Of a DNA stretch of 6,394 nt, positions 1 through 6,394 are shown one piece after another. Made by a program: the position numbers and the translations under genes. The stretch lies in contig CAYQDW010000092.1 of NCBI GenBank assembly GCA_964416385.1, forward strand, positions 1 to 6,394, read 5' to 3'. The notes beneath the pieces are model-generated. The model saw only the letters and a list, made by a program, of their open reading frames with translations, ran no database searches and had not been told where the DNA came from. The DNA comes from JAUHWL01 sp964416385. Lineage in GTDB: Bacteria > Bacteroidota > Bacteroidia > Flavobacteriales > Schleiferiaceae. Positions within the stretch are counted from its first letter, which is position 1. Each line of letters opens with the position of its first letter.

Positions 1-1301
1 GTGCCCAGGTTGCTGGCATCTACCAGTACCACATCGCCTTTGTTGGTTTTGTCAATAAACAAGATGCTTACGTTGGTGCCTGTGGTGGCAAAAATGTTGC
101 TGGGCATGCTTACCACCCCGGCCAACCATTGTTTTTCTACCAGCCGCTGCCGTATGTTCTTTTCTATACCGCTTTGGGCGGTAATAAAACCCGTTGGCAC
201 TACAATGGCAGCTTTACCTTTTGGCCCCAAAACATGCATGATGTGCTGGATAAAGAGCAGGTAAATGGCCATGCTGTCTTTCTTGGCCTTGGGCACATTG
301 GGTATGCCCGCAAAAAAGCGTTCGTTATTGGCTTTTGTTTCCAGATTATCGCGGTATTCGCTAAAGTCTAGCTTAAACGGTGGGTTGCTAACAATGTAAT
401 CAAAGCTATCTGGCCAATCTTTGCTTTGGTAGGGGTGCGAGATGGTATTGCCCTCAATAATGTTGGGTATGCTGTGCACCAGGTTGTTTAGTATCAGGTT
501 TAAGCGCAGCATGCTGCTACTTTTCTGGCTAATATCTTGCGCATATAGGGTGCACTTTTCTTCGCCTATCTGGTGGGCCAGGTTCATGAGCAGGGTACCA
601 GAGCCCGCACTGGGGTCATGGCAAGTTGCGTTTTTTACATCTTCATGTACAAGGCAACGCGCCATAATTTTGGCCACGGCATGCGGGGTGTAATACTCGG
701 CATACTTGCCACCGCCATCTTTATTGTAGTCTTTAATCAGGTACTCAAAAATGGTGGCGTAAAAATCAAACTTCTCCGCAAAAATGTGCTCAAAGCTAAA
801 AGGCATGAGCTTGTTTATAAGTCCTTTACAGAAATCATCTCTACGCGAGGGGTCATTCACATATTCACTTAGGCGCTCAAAAAGGGCAATGCGGGCACCG
901 CCTTGTGTTTTTACGGCAAAAATTTCGCTATTGGTTGCTGCAATATCCCGAAGGGTTTCATCCAAAAATTTGGCAAACTCGGGCTTGTTTTGTTGGCTGT
1001 TTATGTACTCTAGCAGATGGGTGGGTTTTAATACAGCCGTATTTTCGCCCAACATCATCACCATGAGGTTATAGTCATCTTCCGGAATAGCGGTTAAGGC
1101 TTCATAGATATTTTTTACCTGAGCCAATTCAGGTTTTTGCTCTTTTAAATCTCGTACAAACTTGTCATTCATCAATTTGTACTGAAACATCTGCACGATG
1201 ATCTTGTACTCATTGCCATCATTGCCTAAGCCGTAATTGGCACAAACGCTTTTCAGATCGTCTATAAGTGCTTTTGTTTTCTTTTGGTAATCTACTGTCA
1301 T
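1..1301 (-). CDS. hsdM: Type I restriction-modification methyltransferase subunit HsdM (C-terminus cut by window edge)
   Basis: This is the modification subunit of a type I R-M complex, transferring a methyl group from S-adenosylmethionine to adenine N6 in the site chosen by HsdS. It also forms the core of the restriction complex. Translating the minus strand from ATG 1301 gives 433 uninterrupted residues with no stop before the edge. Residues 1-170 resemble the helical HsdM N-terminal domain. After it come EYYTP (202-206), SAM-binding motif I DPSAGSGTLL (229-238), a motif II-like AQDIS (254-258) and the catalytic N6-adenine motif IV NPPF (306-309). Family members are usually about 480-550 residues, so the missing part is probably small and C-terminal. 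The start overlaps the hsdR stop as ATGA, with GGAAGAG just upstream. All catalytic motifs seen are intact, so the enzyme looks functional as far as it is visible. The family call is firm; the target sequence cannot be told without HsdS. Confidence 0.95.
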   Translation of the reverse strand, partial: MTVDYQKKTKALIDDLKSVCANYGLGNDGNEYKIIVQMFQYKLMNDKFVRDLKEQKPELAQVKNIYEALTAIPEDDYNLMVMMLGENTAVLKPTHLLEYINSQQNKPEFAKFLDETLRDIAATNSEIFAVKTQGGARIALFERLSEYVNDPSRRDDFCKGLINKLMPFSFEHIFAEKFDFYATIFEYLIKDYNKDGGGKYAEYYTPHAVAKIMARCLVHEDVKNATCHDPSAGSGTLLMNLAHQIGEEKCTLYAQDISQKSSSMLRLNLILNNLVHSIPNIIEGNTISHPYQSKDWPDSFDYIVSNPPFKLDFSEYRDNLETKANNERFFAGIPNVPKAKKDSMAIYLLFIQHIMHVLGPKGKAAIVVPTGFITAQSGIEKNIRQRLVEKQWLAGVVSMPSNIFATTGTNVSILFIDKTNKGDVVLVDASNLG

Positions 1302-1312
1302 GCTGCTCTTCC
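1298..1312 (-). promoter_or_regulatory. hsdR/hsdM translational coupling junction with SD-like site
   Basis: On the minus strand the hsdR stop TGA (1298-1300) and the hsdM start ATG (1299-1301) share the tetranucleotide ATGA. A purine-rich GGAAGAG at 1306-1312 lies 4 nt before the ATG, inside the last hsdR codons. This fits translation re-initiation from hsdR into hsdM, which would keep the two subunits co-expressed. It also fixes the hsdM start. It is the only convincing Shine-Dalgarno-like sequence in the window. Confidence 0.75.
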
Positions 1313-4300
1313 GTTGTATTCATCCAGATATTCACGCACCACCAATTTGTTAATGTAACGGGCGTTCTCTGCGTTAATGGGTATGTTGTGTTTTTTATTG
1401 AATTGTTCTATGATGAGGCGCGTCATCATACGCTCAATGTAGGCCTCATTTACCAGGGCGCGGCTATTGTTCAAAATATAATCATCGGCCTCTGCTTTTA
1501 GGTCTTTTAGGGCTTCAAAAAGTGCTTTCTCGCTGGTGGTAGGTTCGCCCTTTTCCATCAATCGTTTATGGATGCGGGCATATTTGGCATCCATTAAATA
1601 CTTGCCCTGCAAGAGCTTATTTATGCGATCATTCTCTTTGGCCTTGTTGTATATGCTGCCTAAGGCCTTCATGTTGGCCTCCATTTCTTCTTTGGTTATC
1701 TCGGTTAGCTTCTTCGATTTAAAGAGGCGTTCCAACTCTTCGCGCAAGCTGATAAATTCTGGCGAGTGCTTGTCTAGATTATTGGCCAGGGCTTCGCGGG
1801 TTTTACGCAGCAAGTCATTGTGGGCATCGGCCAGTACCATCTCTTCTGCACTAACCTTGGTAAAGGCAAACAGTACATCTTCTAAGGCAATGTTAAGGAT
1901 GCTGGTGGTGTCTAACCCGCTCTCTAGCGCTTCTTTCTGGTTGATTAGGTTTAAGCGGTTTTCTGCTTGGGTGGCCAGTTGGCCCAACTTTCTAAAATCT
2001 AGTTTGTCTAACAGCTCATAGTGGCCGGTAAGGCGAATGAGGTTGTACAAACTCCGTGAAGCATTCAAGGCCTTAACGATGCCCAGCATGGTTGCACGGT
2101 CTTCTATGTTATTGATTTGTTGGGTAAAAAGCTCTGCGTTCAGGGTATCGTAGCGGAAGAGCACTTCTTCAATACCGTTAATTTGCGCTTCCATCTCTTC
2201 GGCTGTGAGAAACAGGTTGGAGTAGCTTTCCATTTCATCGCCCAATTCGGCCTGCAATTCGTCAAAATAGGCTTTATTGGTTTTATCGAACTCTGCTTCT
2301 ATGTTGGCAAAATCTACTACATAACCAAAGCGGAAATCATTGTATCGTCTGTTTACCCGCGTTAAGGTTTGCAAGAGGTTGTGAGATTTTACAATACGGC
2401 CCAAGTAGAGCTTCTTTAGCCGTTTGGCATCAAAGCCAGTAAGCAGCATGTTATAGACAATGAGCAAATCAACTTTGCCTTCCTTAAATTCTTCTACGGC
2501 TGATTTCCGCGCCTCCTTAGTTTCAACATCATGCAGGATTAGGGTGGCAGATTTTACTTTTTGGTCAGTTTTTGTCTCATTTTTATAAACCGCTCTCGAC
2601 TCTGCTGCTTGCAATAGATCAGGCTCCGTTACATGACCATATTTGACTATGAATTGATGATATAGGGCCCTGGCCTGCTCAGATGAATCACAAACTACCA
2701 TTGCTCCAATGCTATTATCGCCAAAGCGCACCCGCGACTCTTCAAAGTCTTCTATGATATAATCAAGCAAAGCCGCCACATATTTGGGGTGGGCAAAAAG
2801 CTTTTTCTTTTTGGTTTTGCCTTTTAAAACTTTGATGCTATCCAGGGTTTCTTTCAAGGCCATCTTGTACTCGGTCTTTATCTCTTCACGTATCAACCTG
2901 AGTGTGTAATGGTCTTTTATAGACGAATTGTAGTAGTATTTGTGGATATAATCGCCAAAGAGGCTGCGCGATGTATAATCTTTACCCAACAATGGGGTAC
3001 CGGTTAGGCCAATGTTTACCGCATTGGGGTCTGATTCTTTGAGGTTGGCCAAAAATGAACCTTTGGGGTTATAGCTGCGGTGTACTTCATCCAGAAAATA
3101 GACGCGCTGAATATTGGTGTCATAATCTGTATTGCGCACCACGTCAGGGTCATCTTTAAACTTTTGAATGTTTACCACCGTGATTTCGCGCACGCCCGTA
3201 TCGTTATGTATGGCCATAGGCGACTTGATTTCTCTGGCGAATGCAGCTTTATCGCTGATCTTGTTCACCTTTAAGCCACGTGCCTCAAATTCTCGCGAAG
3301 CCTGGGTGAGCAGGTCTAATCTGTCTACAATAAAATAGAACTTGGCCAGAACACCCTTCTCCTGATAATAGTCGGTTAGCCTGTGTGTTGCATAGTAAGA
3401 CAATGCTGTTTTGCCACTACCTTGGGTATGCCAAATAATGCCCTTTTTAACGCCAGCATCTAGTTTGGCTTCAATCGCTTTGGCCGCAAAAAATTGCGGA
3501 TATCGCATGACGTGTTTTTCCAACCCAGCAAATTCATTCACATAAGCCAAACCATATTGCAGTAAATAGGCCAAGCGTGGCTTACTGAATAACGAGGTGC
3601 AAATGCTGTTGGTGGGCGAATTGGGGTTCTTGTTGGTGACAAACTCGGGTGTATCCTTGATGCTAACAAGGTTATTGTCTTTTAAAATAATATTCTCGTC
3701 TTCGTCTGTCAATTCCCCAATCAGACTTTGGAGCTCATCGGCATTTTCTTCCCTGAAATAATTAAAAATCGGCTTTTTATATGCCGTGGCGGCATAAAAT
3801 GCACCTTGCAACGGTTCAATATCAGCATCATCATACGGCATGTTGTTGCTAAAAACCATGAGCTGCGTGATGTTGATGAATTTGCGGAACTTCTTGTTTT
3901 GGAAACGTTCATTCATCCGGTTGCGCTCTGCTAAAATACCTTCGCGATTGTTTGGTATTTTAACCTCAATAAAAGCCAGCGGCATACCGTTAATCAGCAG
4001 CGTAATATCAGGTCTAAACTCTTCATCATCATTGATGCAGGGCAGTTCTGTAACCACATTAAACGCATTGCTTTCAAAGTTTTCGAAGTCAATGAGCTTT
4101 ACACCACTTCGAGAAGTAAGCCGCTTATAGAACATGCGGCCCAGATCTTCATTTTCAAGTTCCAGCGAAATGTCCTTTAAGAGTTGGTCAAGGTCAAAGG
4201 CTGTTAGATCCGGATTCAGCCGGGCCACATTTGCTTTAAAGATTTCGGGGAAAATGTTCGTTTGGGTATCCCATGTTGCATTTTTTAATGACAAGTAGGT

Positions 4301-4366
4301 ATAGCCCAACTTGCACAATTGCAAAAGAGCCGGAATTTTTACGCGCGCATCTTCGTTGAATTTCAT
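1298..4366 (-). CDS. hsdR: Type I restriction endonuclease subunit HsdR
   Basis: This is the ATP-dependent translocase and nuclease subunit that, with HsdM and HsdS, pulls in and cuts unmethylated foreign DNA. The 1022 residues are full length for the family. The N-terminal PD-(D/E)xK nuclease core is visible as D120 (RPD) and E134/K136 (IEVK). The superfamily 2 helicase motor follows: Walker A TQGSGKT (314-320), DEVHR box (426-430), LTGTP motif III (454-458), LLTGFDAK motif V (641-648) and QTLTRVNRRYN motif VI (666-676). Residues from about 690 onward form a long charged helical C-terminal region, as expected for binding the methylase core. An in-frame TAA sits immediately before ATG 4366, so no upstream start is possible. 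No Shine-Dalgarno sequence is seen; the leader is A/C-rich. The gene is first in an hsdR-hsdM operon. No frameshift or lost catalytic residue is seen, so it appears active. Confidence 0.97.
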   Translation of the reverse strand: MKFNEDARVKIPALLQLCKLGYTYLSLKNATWDTQTNIFPEIFKANVARLNPDLTAFDLDQLLKDISLELENEDLGRMFYKRLTSRSGVKLIDFENFESNAFNVVTELPCINDDEEFRPDITLLINGMPLAFIEVKIPNNREGILAERNRMNERFQNKKFRKFINITQLMVFSNNMPYDDADIEPLQGAFYAATAYKKPIFNYFREENADELQSLIGELTDEDENIILKDNNLVSIKDTPEFVTNKNPNSPTNSICTSLFSKPRLAYLLQYGLAYVNEFAGLEKHVMRYPQFFAAKAIEAKLDAGVKKGIIWHTQGSGKTALSYYATHRLTDYYQEKGVLAKFYFIVDRLDLLTQASREFEARGLKVNKISDKAAFAREIKSPMAIHNDTGVREITVVNIQKFKDDPDVVRNTDYDTNIQRVYFLDEVHRSYNPKGSFLANLKESDPNAVNIGLTGTPLLGKDYTSRSLFGDYIHKYYYNSSIKDHYTLRLIREEIKTEYKMALKETLDSIKVLKGKTKKKKLFAHPKYVAALLDYIIEDFEESRVRFGDNSIGAMVVCDSSEQARALYHQFIVKYGHVTEPDLLQAAESRAVYKNETKTDQKVKSATLILHDVETKEARKSAVEEFKEGKVDLLIVYNMLLTGFDAKRLKKLYLGRIVKSHNLLQTLTRVNRRYNDFRFGYVVDFANIEAEFDKTNKAYFDELQAELGDEMESYSNLFLTAEEMEAQINGIEEVLFRYDTLNAELFTQQINNIEDRATMLGIVKALNASRSLYNLIRLTGHYELLDKLDFRKLGQLATQAENRLNLINQKEALESGLDTTSILNIALEDVLFAFTKVSAEEMVLADAHNDLLRKTREALANNLDKHSPEFISLREELERLFKSKKLTEITKEEMEANMKALGSIYNKAKENDRINKLLQGKYLMDAKYARIHKRLMEKGEPTTSEKALFEALKDLKAEADDYILNNSRALVNEAYIERMMTRLIIEQFNKKHNIPINAENARYINKLVVREYLDEYNGRAA

Positions 4367-4384
4367 TTAAGGTTTGTGGTTGTA

Positions 4385-4428
4385 GGTTTAAACCAACTCA
4401 AAACATGGTTTTAATTGGTTCGACCAAT
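4385..4428 (-). promoter_or_regulatory. Palindromes upstream of hsdR, candidate operator/promoter region
   Basis: GGTTTAAACC (4385-4394) is a perfect 10-bp palindrome 19 bp upstream of the hsdR ATG. ATTGGT-TCG-ACCAAT (4414-4428) is a 6-bp inverted repeat with a 3-nt centre. Between them AACCA (4391-4395) and TGGTT (4406-4410) form a further inverted pair. On the minus strand TAATATTG (4425-4432) is one mismatch from the Bacteroidota -7 element TAnnTTTG and overlaps the second palindrome, but no good -33 TTTG is correctly spaced. The palindromes are seen directly; an operator role is inferred from position. Confidence 0.4.
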
Positions 4429-4803
4429 ATTACAAAAAAGCCAACAAAACAAGCAAGTCAAATCTGAGGGCCAAAATAGCAGGGCTAAAATTAGGGGGTA
4501 TCATTGGGGGGCTAATGATAATTATACGGTATAAAATACAATTATATGCCTAAAAAAAAGGCAAATTAGGGTGTTTGGTTTTGTGGTAAGCCAAAATCTT
4601 TACTGTTCTATAGTTTGCGCAAATATTATTGTTGTTATGATTTTTAGGTTCATATAGTAGTTTATAGTTAGCAACTCTCGTAAACTTCTTCTAGATCTTT
4701 GAACGAGGAAAATGCAATGCTCCAGTTTTAACTTTTATTACATTAAAAACACAACCAAGTAAAAGCGCTCCTATGGCTAAATTCAGGGCAAAATCTATTC
4801 ACC

Positions 4804-4873
4804 AAAATAGGGGGGCAAAGTTTAAAAAGCGTGTGTTTTATGCAAAAAACAGCCAGAAATAGCCCCCTACTTT
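4804..4873 (-). terminator. Long-loop inverted repeat downstream of integrase, possible terminator
   Basis: The plus-strand arm AAAATAGGGGGGC (4804-4816) can pair with GCCCCCTACTTT (4862-4873), giving about 12 pairs with one G-T wobble and one bulged base. The loop is about 45 nt. On the minus strand the GC-rich stem closes as GCCCCCC and continues into TATTTTGG, a short T-rich tail 27-100 nt after the integrase stop. The position suits a terminator for integrase mRNA, but the loop is far longer than usual and the T-tract is weak. It could instead be a recombination or mobile-element remnant. Confidence 0.35.
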
Positions 4874-4899
4874 GATACCTAAAGATGAAAGGCCAAATC

Positions 4900-6123
4900 T
4901 TAAAGTGAAAAACTTTCTGCTACTTGTTTCATGGCCTGATTTATCACTGGCACATTCATTTTAGCATAAACATGAACCATTTTACTAGAGGTAAGTGCCA
5001 TCATTGCTTCAACATGTTCTCGCGCTATACCATTATTAGTGGCTATGGTTGAGGCAAACGTATGTCTTCCTATATGCGTTGTAATTGGTTTTTGAATTTT
5101 TGCCAACTCCTTTACTGCTCGGAGATATTTGTTCATTGTTTGTAGGGTATACACAGGAAGTGCCTTTTCAGGATGATAGGTTTTATACCTTTCTAAAATT
5201 TCAATAGCCTGTGGTATGAGTGGAATGATTGCTCGGTTTTTAGTTTTATGACGTATTTTATCAATGTAAATATTTCCACCCTCATTAATGATGTGCTTGT
5301 GTTCTAAGGCTTCTACGTCTACATGGGCAAGACCTGTTAAACATTGGAATACAAAAACATCACGCACCTTTAGTACACCTTCATGGTTCGTCTCAATAGA
5401 AAGAATTCTTTTGATCTCTTCTATGGTCAAAGGTTGCCGGTTTACCTTATCGTCTTTCAGCTTCCATCCGTGAAAAGGGTCTTTATCCAGCATTTCTTTA
5501 CCAACTGCATAATTCAATACGGCTTTTAATTTCCGCAGTACCTTATTAGCGGTATTCACACTTACTCTACGAATCAGATATTCATAAAAATCCATGATGA
5601 AGCTTTGCTTAATCTGCTTTATGGCGATGTCTTTCTTGCCAATTTCAGCGAAATAACCTTTCAAGTGATGTAAGGCATTTTTATAAAGCTTTACAGTATC
5701 ATTTGTATAAGTCCTTCCTACAAGTTCAGATAACTGATTAATGCGAGTTTCAAAAAGCGACAATAAGGTAATTACTTCTTCCTTACCCATTAATTTGGAG
5801 ATGAAAGTGTCAAAATCATATTCCTCATTTGCCTGCTCCATTCGCCAATATCGGTTTTTAACAAAGTCCATCATATCGTCTAATTTTCTGTTCGCTGTTA
5901 ATGCAAAGCGACTGTCAGAATTAAAACGCTGAAGGTGCCTAGCCCATTTATTATGCGGGCCATTAATACCCGTTGCTAGTACCTTTTCTTTCCCCTTGTA
6001 TTTAATGCGCATATAAATGGGTACACCAGTCTTGGTAATATCACCTCTTACGCTTGATGGACGCGCGAAAAAAACATAGCTAAAATCTAAAGTTGTCATG
6101 TGCACAAATTTTTGGTTAAACAT
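4900..6123 (-). CDS. Tyrosine site-specific recombinase/integrase (Bacteroidota island type)
   Basis: The protein is a DNA strand-exchange enzyme, probably catalysing integration of this element at tRNA-Asp. Its 407 residues show an N-terminal arm-DNA-binding region (about 10-110, starting TTLDFSYVFFARPS), an SAM-like core-binding domain (about 118-215) and a C-terminal catalytic domain (about 230-400). Visible catalytic positions are the beta-sheet Lys (K293 in RHKTKN), H350 and R353 (HIGRHTFAS) and nucleophile Y386 (VYAKM). Box I reads TGLAHVD, with Ala266 where many recombinases have Arg; loss of this Arg is common in Bacteroidota integrases such as the CTnDOT type. More unusual, the usual LGH of box II is MAL here, so the second His is Leu377. 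Two starts are possible: ATG 6123, or ATG 6099 (Met9), which begins MTTLDFS like its relatives and leaves a repeat motif untranslated. I favour Met9 slightly. The gene reads away from the tRNA, and no excisionase gene is seen. Confidence 0.92.
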   Translation of the reverse strand: MFNQKFVHMTTLDFSYVFFARPSSVRGDITKTGVPIYMRIKYKGKEKVLATGINGPHNKWARHLQRFNSDSRFALTANRKLDDMMDFVKNRYWRMEQANEEYDFDTFISKLMGKEEVITLLSLFETRINQLSELVGRTYTNDTVKLYKNALHHLKGYFAEIGKKDIAIKQIKQSFIMDFYEYLIRRVSVNTANKVLRKLKAVLNYAVGKEMLDKDPFHGWKLKDDKVNRQPLTIEEIKRILSIETNHEGVLKVRDVFVFQCLTGLAHVDVEALEHKHIINEGGNIYIDKIRHKTKNRAIIPLIPQAIEILERYKTYHPEKALPVYTLQTMNKYLRAVKELAKIQKPITTHIGRHTFASTIATNNGIAREHVEAMMALTSSKMVHVYAKMNVPVINQAMKQVAESFSL

Positions 6124-6182
6124 CGATTTTAACCCGTTTTAAATCAACTGGAAATTTGGCGCATTTTATTGAATTACAGAAC

Positions 6183-6203
6183 GTTGCACTTATTTTGTGC
6201 AAC
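6183..6203. repeat. Perfect inverted repeat GTTGCAC-N7-GTGCAAC
   Basis: Arms 6183-6189 and 6197-6203 are exact 7-bp inverted copies around the 7-nt spacer TTATTTT. It lies 60-80 bp upstream of the long integrase start and uses the same core as the surrounding repeat cluster. The symmetry suits a dimeric regulator or a paired recombinase site. There is no T-tract on either side, so a terminator is unlikely. Confidence 0.5.
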
Positions 6204-6283
6204 AGAAAACCAAAAAAGGCTTGCTGCACAAATATTGCACGACCGAAGTGCCATAATCTGCTTTTTATTGCACTAGGCACAAA

Positions 6284-6320
6284 TAAAAAAAGCCTGTAAA
6301 CTATTCATTTACAGGCTTTT
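6284..6320 (-). terminator. Rho-independent terminator after tRNA-Asp
   Basis: AAAAGCCTGTAAA (6288-6300) pairs perfectly with TTTACAGGCTTTT (6308-6320) around a 7-nt loop, giving a 13-bp stem. On the minus strand the hairpin is followed by TTTTTTATT, a good U-tract, so it acts on transcripts coming from the tRNA 25 nt upstream. It separates tRNA transcription from the integrase. The outer A/T pairs give a shorter T-run in the plus direction, so weak bidirectional action is possible. Confidence 0.85.
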
Positions 6321-6344
6321 GCACTATTTTACATTGCGTTACAG

Positions 6345-6375
6345 CGGTCCGGACGGGACTCGAACCCGCGACCCC
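6345..6375. other. Putative attachment site (att) in the tRNA-Asp 3' end
   Basis: The T-arm and acceptor end of the tRNA lie next to an integrase that reads away from it, the usual arrangement where an island has recombined into a tRNA 3' end and restored it. The crossover core would be some part of this segment. Its partner copy is expected at the far end of the island and is not present elsewhere in the window, so exact core limits cannot be set here. The location is inference from family behaviour. Confidence 0.55.
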
Positions 6376-6394
6376 ATGCGTGACAGGCATGTAT
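6345..6394 (-). tRNA. tRNA-Asp (GTC), 3' part only
   Basis: The minus strand reads an anticodon stem-loop CATGC-CTGTCAC-GCATG with anticodon GTC (Asp). Variable bases GGGTC follow, then the T-arm GCGGG-TTCGAGT-CCCGT, the acceptor strand CCGGACC and discriminator G at 6345. The next bases are CT rather than CA, so CCA is not encoded and must be added after transcription. The D-arm and 5' acceptor strand lie beyond the right edge. The acceptor 3' strand predicts a 5' end starting GGTCCGG. The retained 3' end folds normally, so the tRNA should remain functional. Confidence 0.93.

Larger units (their letters stand above)
4367..4899. other. 533-bp AT-rich intergenic gap between hsdR and integrase
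   Basis: No open reading frame of useful length is seen on either strand. The gap must hold the hsdR promoter and the 3' end of the integrase transcript. It contains two palindromes close to hsdR (4385-4394 and 4414-4428), four G-tracts at 4468-4511, and a long imperfect inverted repeat at 4804-4873. A small poly-A-loop hairpin (4547-4563) and AT-rich sequence around 4515-4545 and 4620-4670 are also present. Best reading: a regulatory spacer, possibly scar sequence from earlier insertions. No excisionase or R-M controller gene is recognisable here. Confidence 0.7.
6100..6324. repeat. Cluster of TTTGTGCA/TTGCAC motifs before the integrase, candidate arm-type or operator sites
   Basis: The hexamer TTGCAC occurs on the plus strand at 6184-6189, 6235-6240, 6268-6273 and 6319-6324, and inverted (GTGCAA) at 6197-6202. 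A partly overlapping motif ATTTGTGC occurs on the minus strand at 6102-6109, 6226-6233 and 6277-6284, with TTTTGTGC on the plus strand at 6193-6200. A given 6-mer would be expected about 0.1 times in a stretch this size, so the density is far beyond chance. The position between integrase and tRNA is where arm-type integrase sites, directionality-factor sites or an autoregulatory operator are expected. Binding itself is inference. Confidence 0.6.

Noticed and set aside
1..1074. Five overlapping plus-strand open frames of 80-99 codons
   Set aside because: They lie antisense to the HsdM reading frame, which carries all the methylase motifs, and their translations look like no known protein.
1268..4130. 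Plus-strand open frames (for example 1536-2021, 161 codons) opposite hsdR, and a minus-strand one at 3721-3912
   Set aside because: They are shadow frames of the intact HsdR; low-complexity Ser/Leu-rich translations are typical of antisense reading.
4547..4563. TGCCT-A7-AGGCA hairpin
   Set aside because: It has only 5 bp with a poly-A loop and no T-tract after it on either strand, so it is not a credible terminator.
4600..4653. Minus-strand 17-codon frame starting MNLKIITTIIFAQ
   Set aside because: It resembles the start of a signal peptide but ends after 17 residues with no ribosome binding site. It is too short to support.
4367..4899. CRISPR array or tandem repeat in the gap
   Set aside because: There are no regularly spaced direct repeats; the repeated strings differ in spacing and orientation.
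5288..5932. Two plus-strand open frames of about 61-63 codons
   Set aside because: They are antisense to the integrase catalytic and core-binding domains, with no supporting start signal or similarity.
6124..6290. Clear Bacteroidota promoter (TTTG, then TAnnTTTG) for the integrase
   Set aside because: TTTG elements exist at the repeat copies, but none has a TAnnTTTG at the right distance, so no promoter is called.

Overview
The window is a stretch of bacterial chromosome, most likely from a member of the Bacteroidota. Three things suggest this: the tyrosine recombinase has the arm-binding N-terminus and the Arg-less 'TGLA' catalytic box I typical of that phylum, strong Shine-Dalgarno sequences are mostly absent, and the tRNA gene lacks an encoded CCA. 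Every recognised gene lies on the minus strand, so the biological reading order runs from the right edge (6394) to the left edge (1).

Right to left: the 3' half of a tRNA-Asp(GTC) gene is cut by the window edge (6345-6394). A strong Rho-independent terminator follows (about 6284-6320), then an AT-rich control region of about 160 bp dense in a TTTGTGCA/TTGCAC motif in both orientations. A 407-residue tyrosine recombinase/integrase (4900-6123) comes next, then a 533-bp non-coding gap with G-tracts, palindromes and a long imperfect inverted repeat. The last part is a type I restriction-modification operon: complete hsdR (1298-4366), then hsdM overlapping it by an ATGA junction and running off the left edge (1-1301). 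No hsdS specificity gene is in the window; by family logic it should lie further left.

An integrase directly downstream of a tRNA 3' end, reading away from it, is the classic layout of one end of an integrated genomic island. I infer that the tRNA end at 6345 is the island boundary and that the type I system is defence cargo. Single 60-base rows counted by hand agree with a mosaic: about 30% G+C in an integrase row against about 47-52% in rows of hsdR and hsdM.

I do not see an undescribed system here. The points most worth a second look are the integrase's missing second-box histidine (Leu377), the cluster of candidate recombinase-binding repeats before it, the unexplained structured gap before hsdR, and whether the recombinase moves the island or shuffles the off-window specificity gene.
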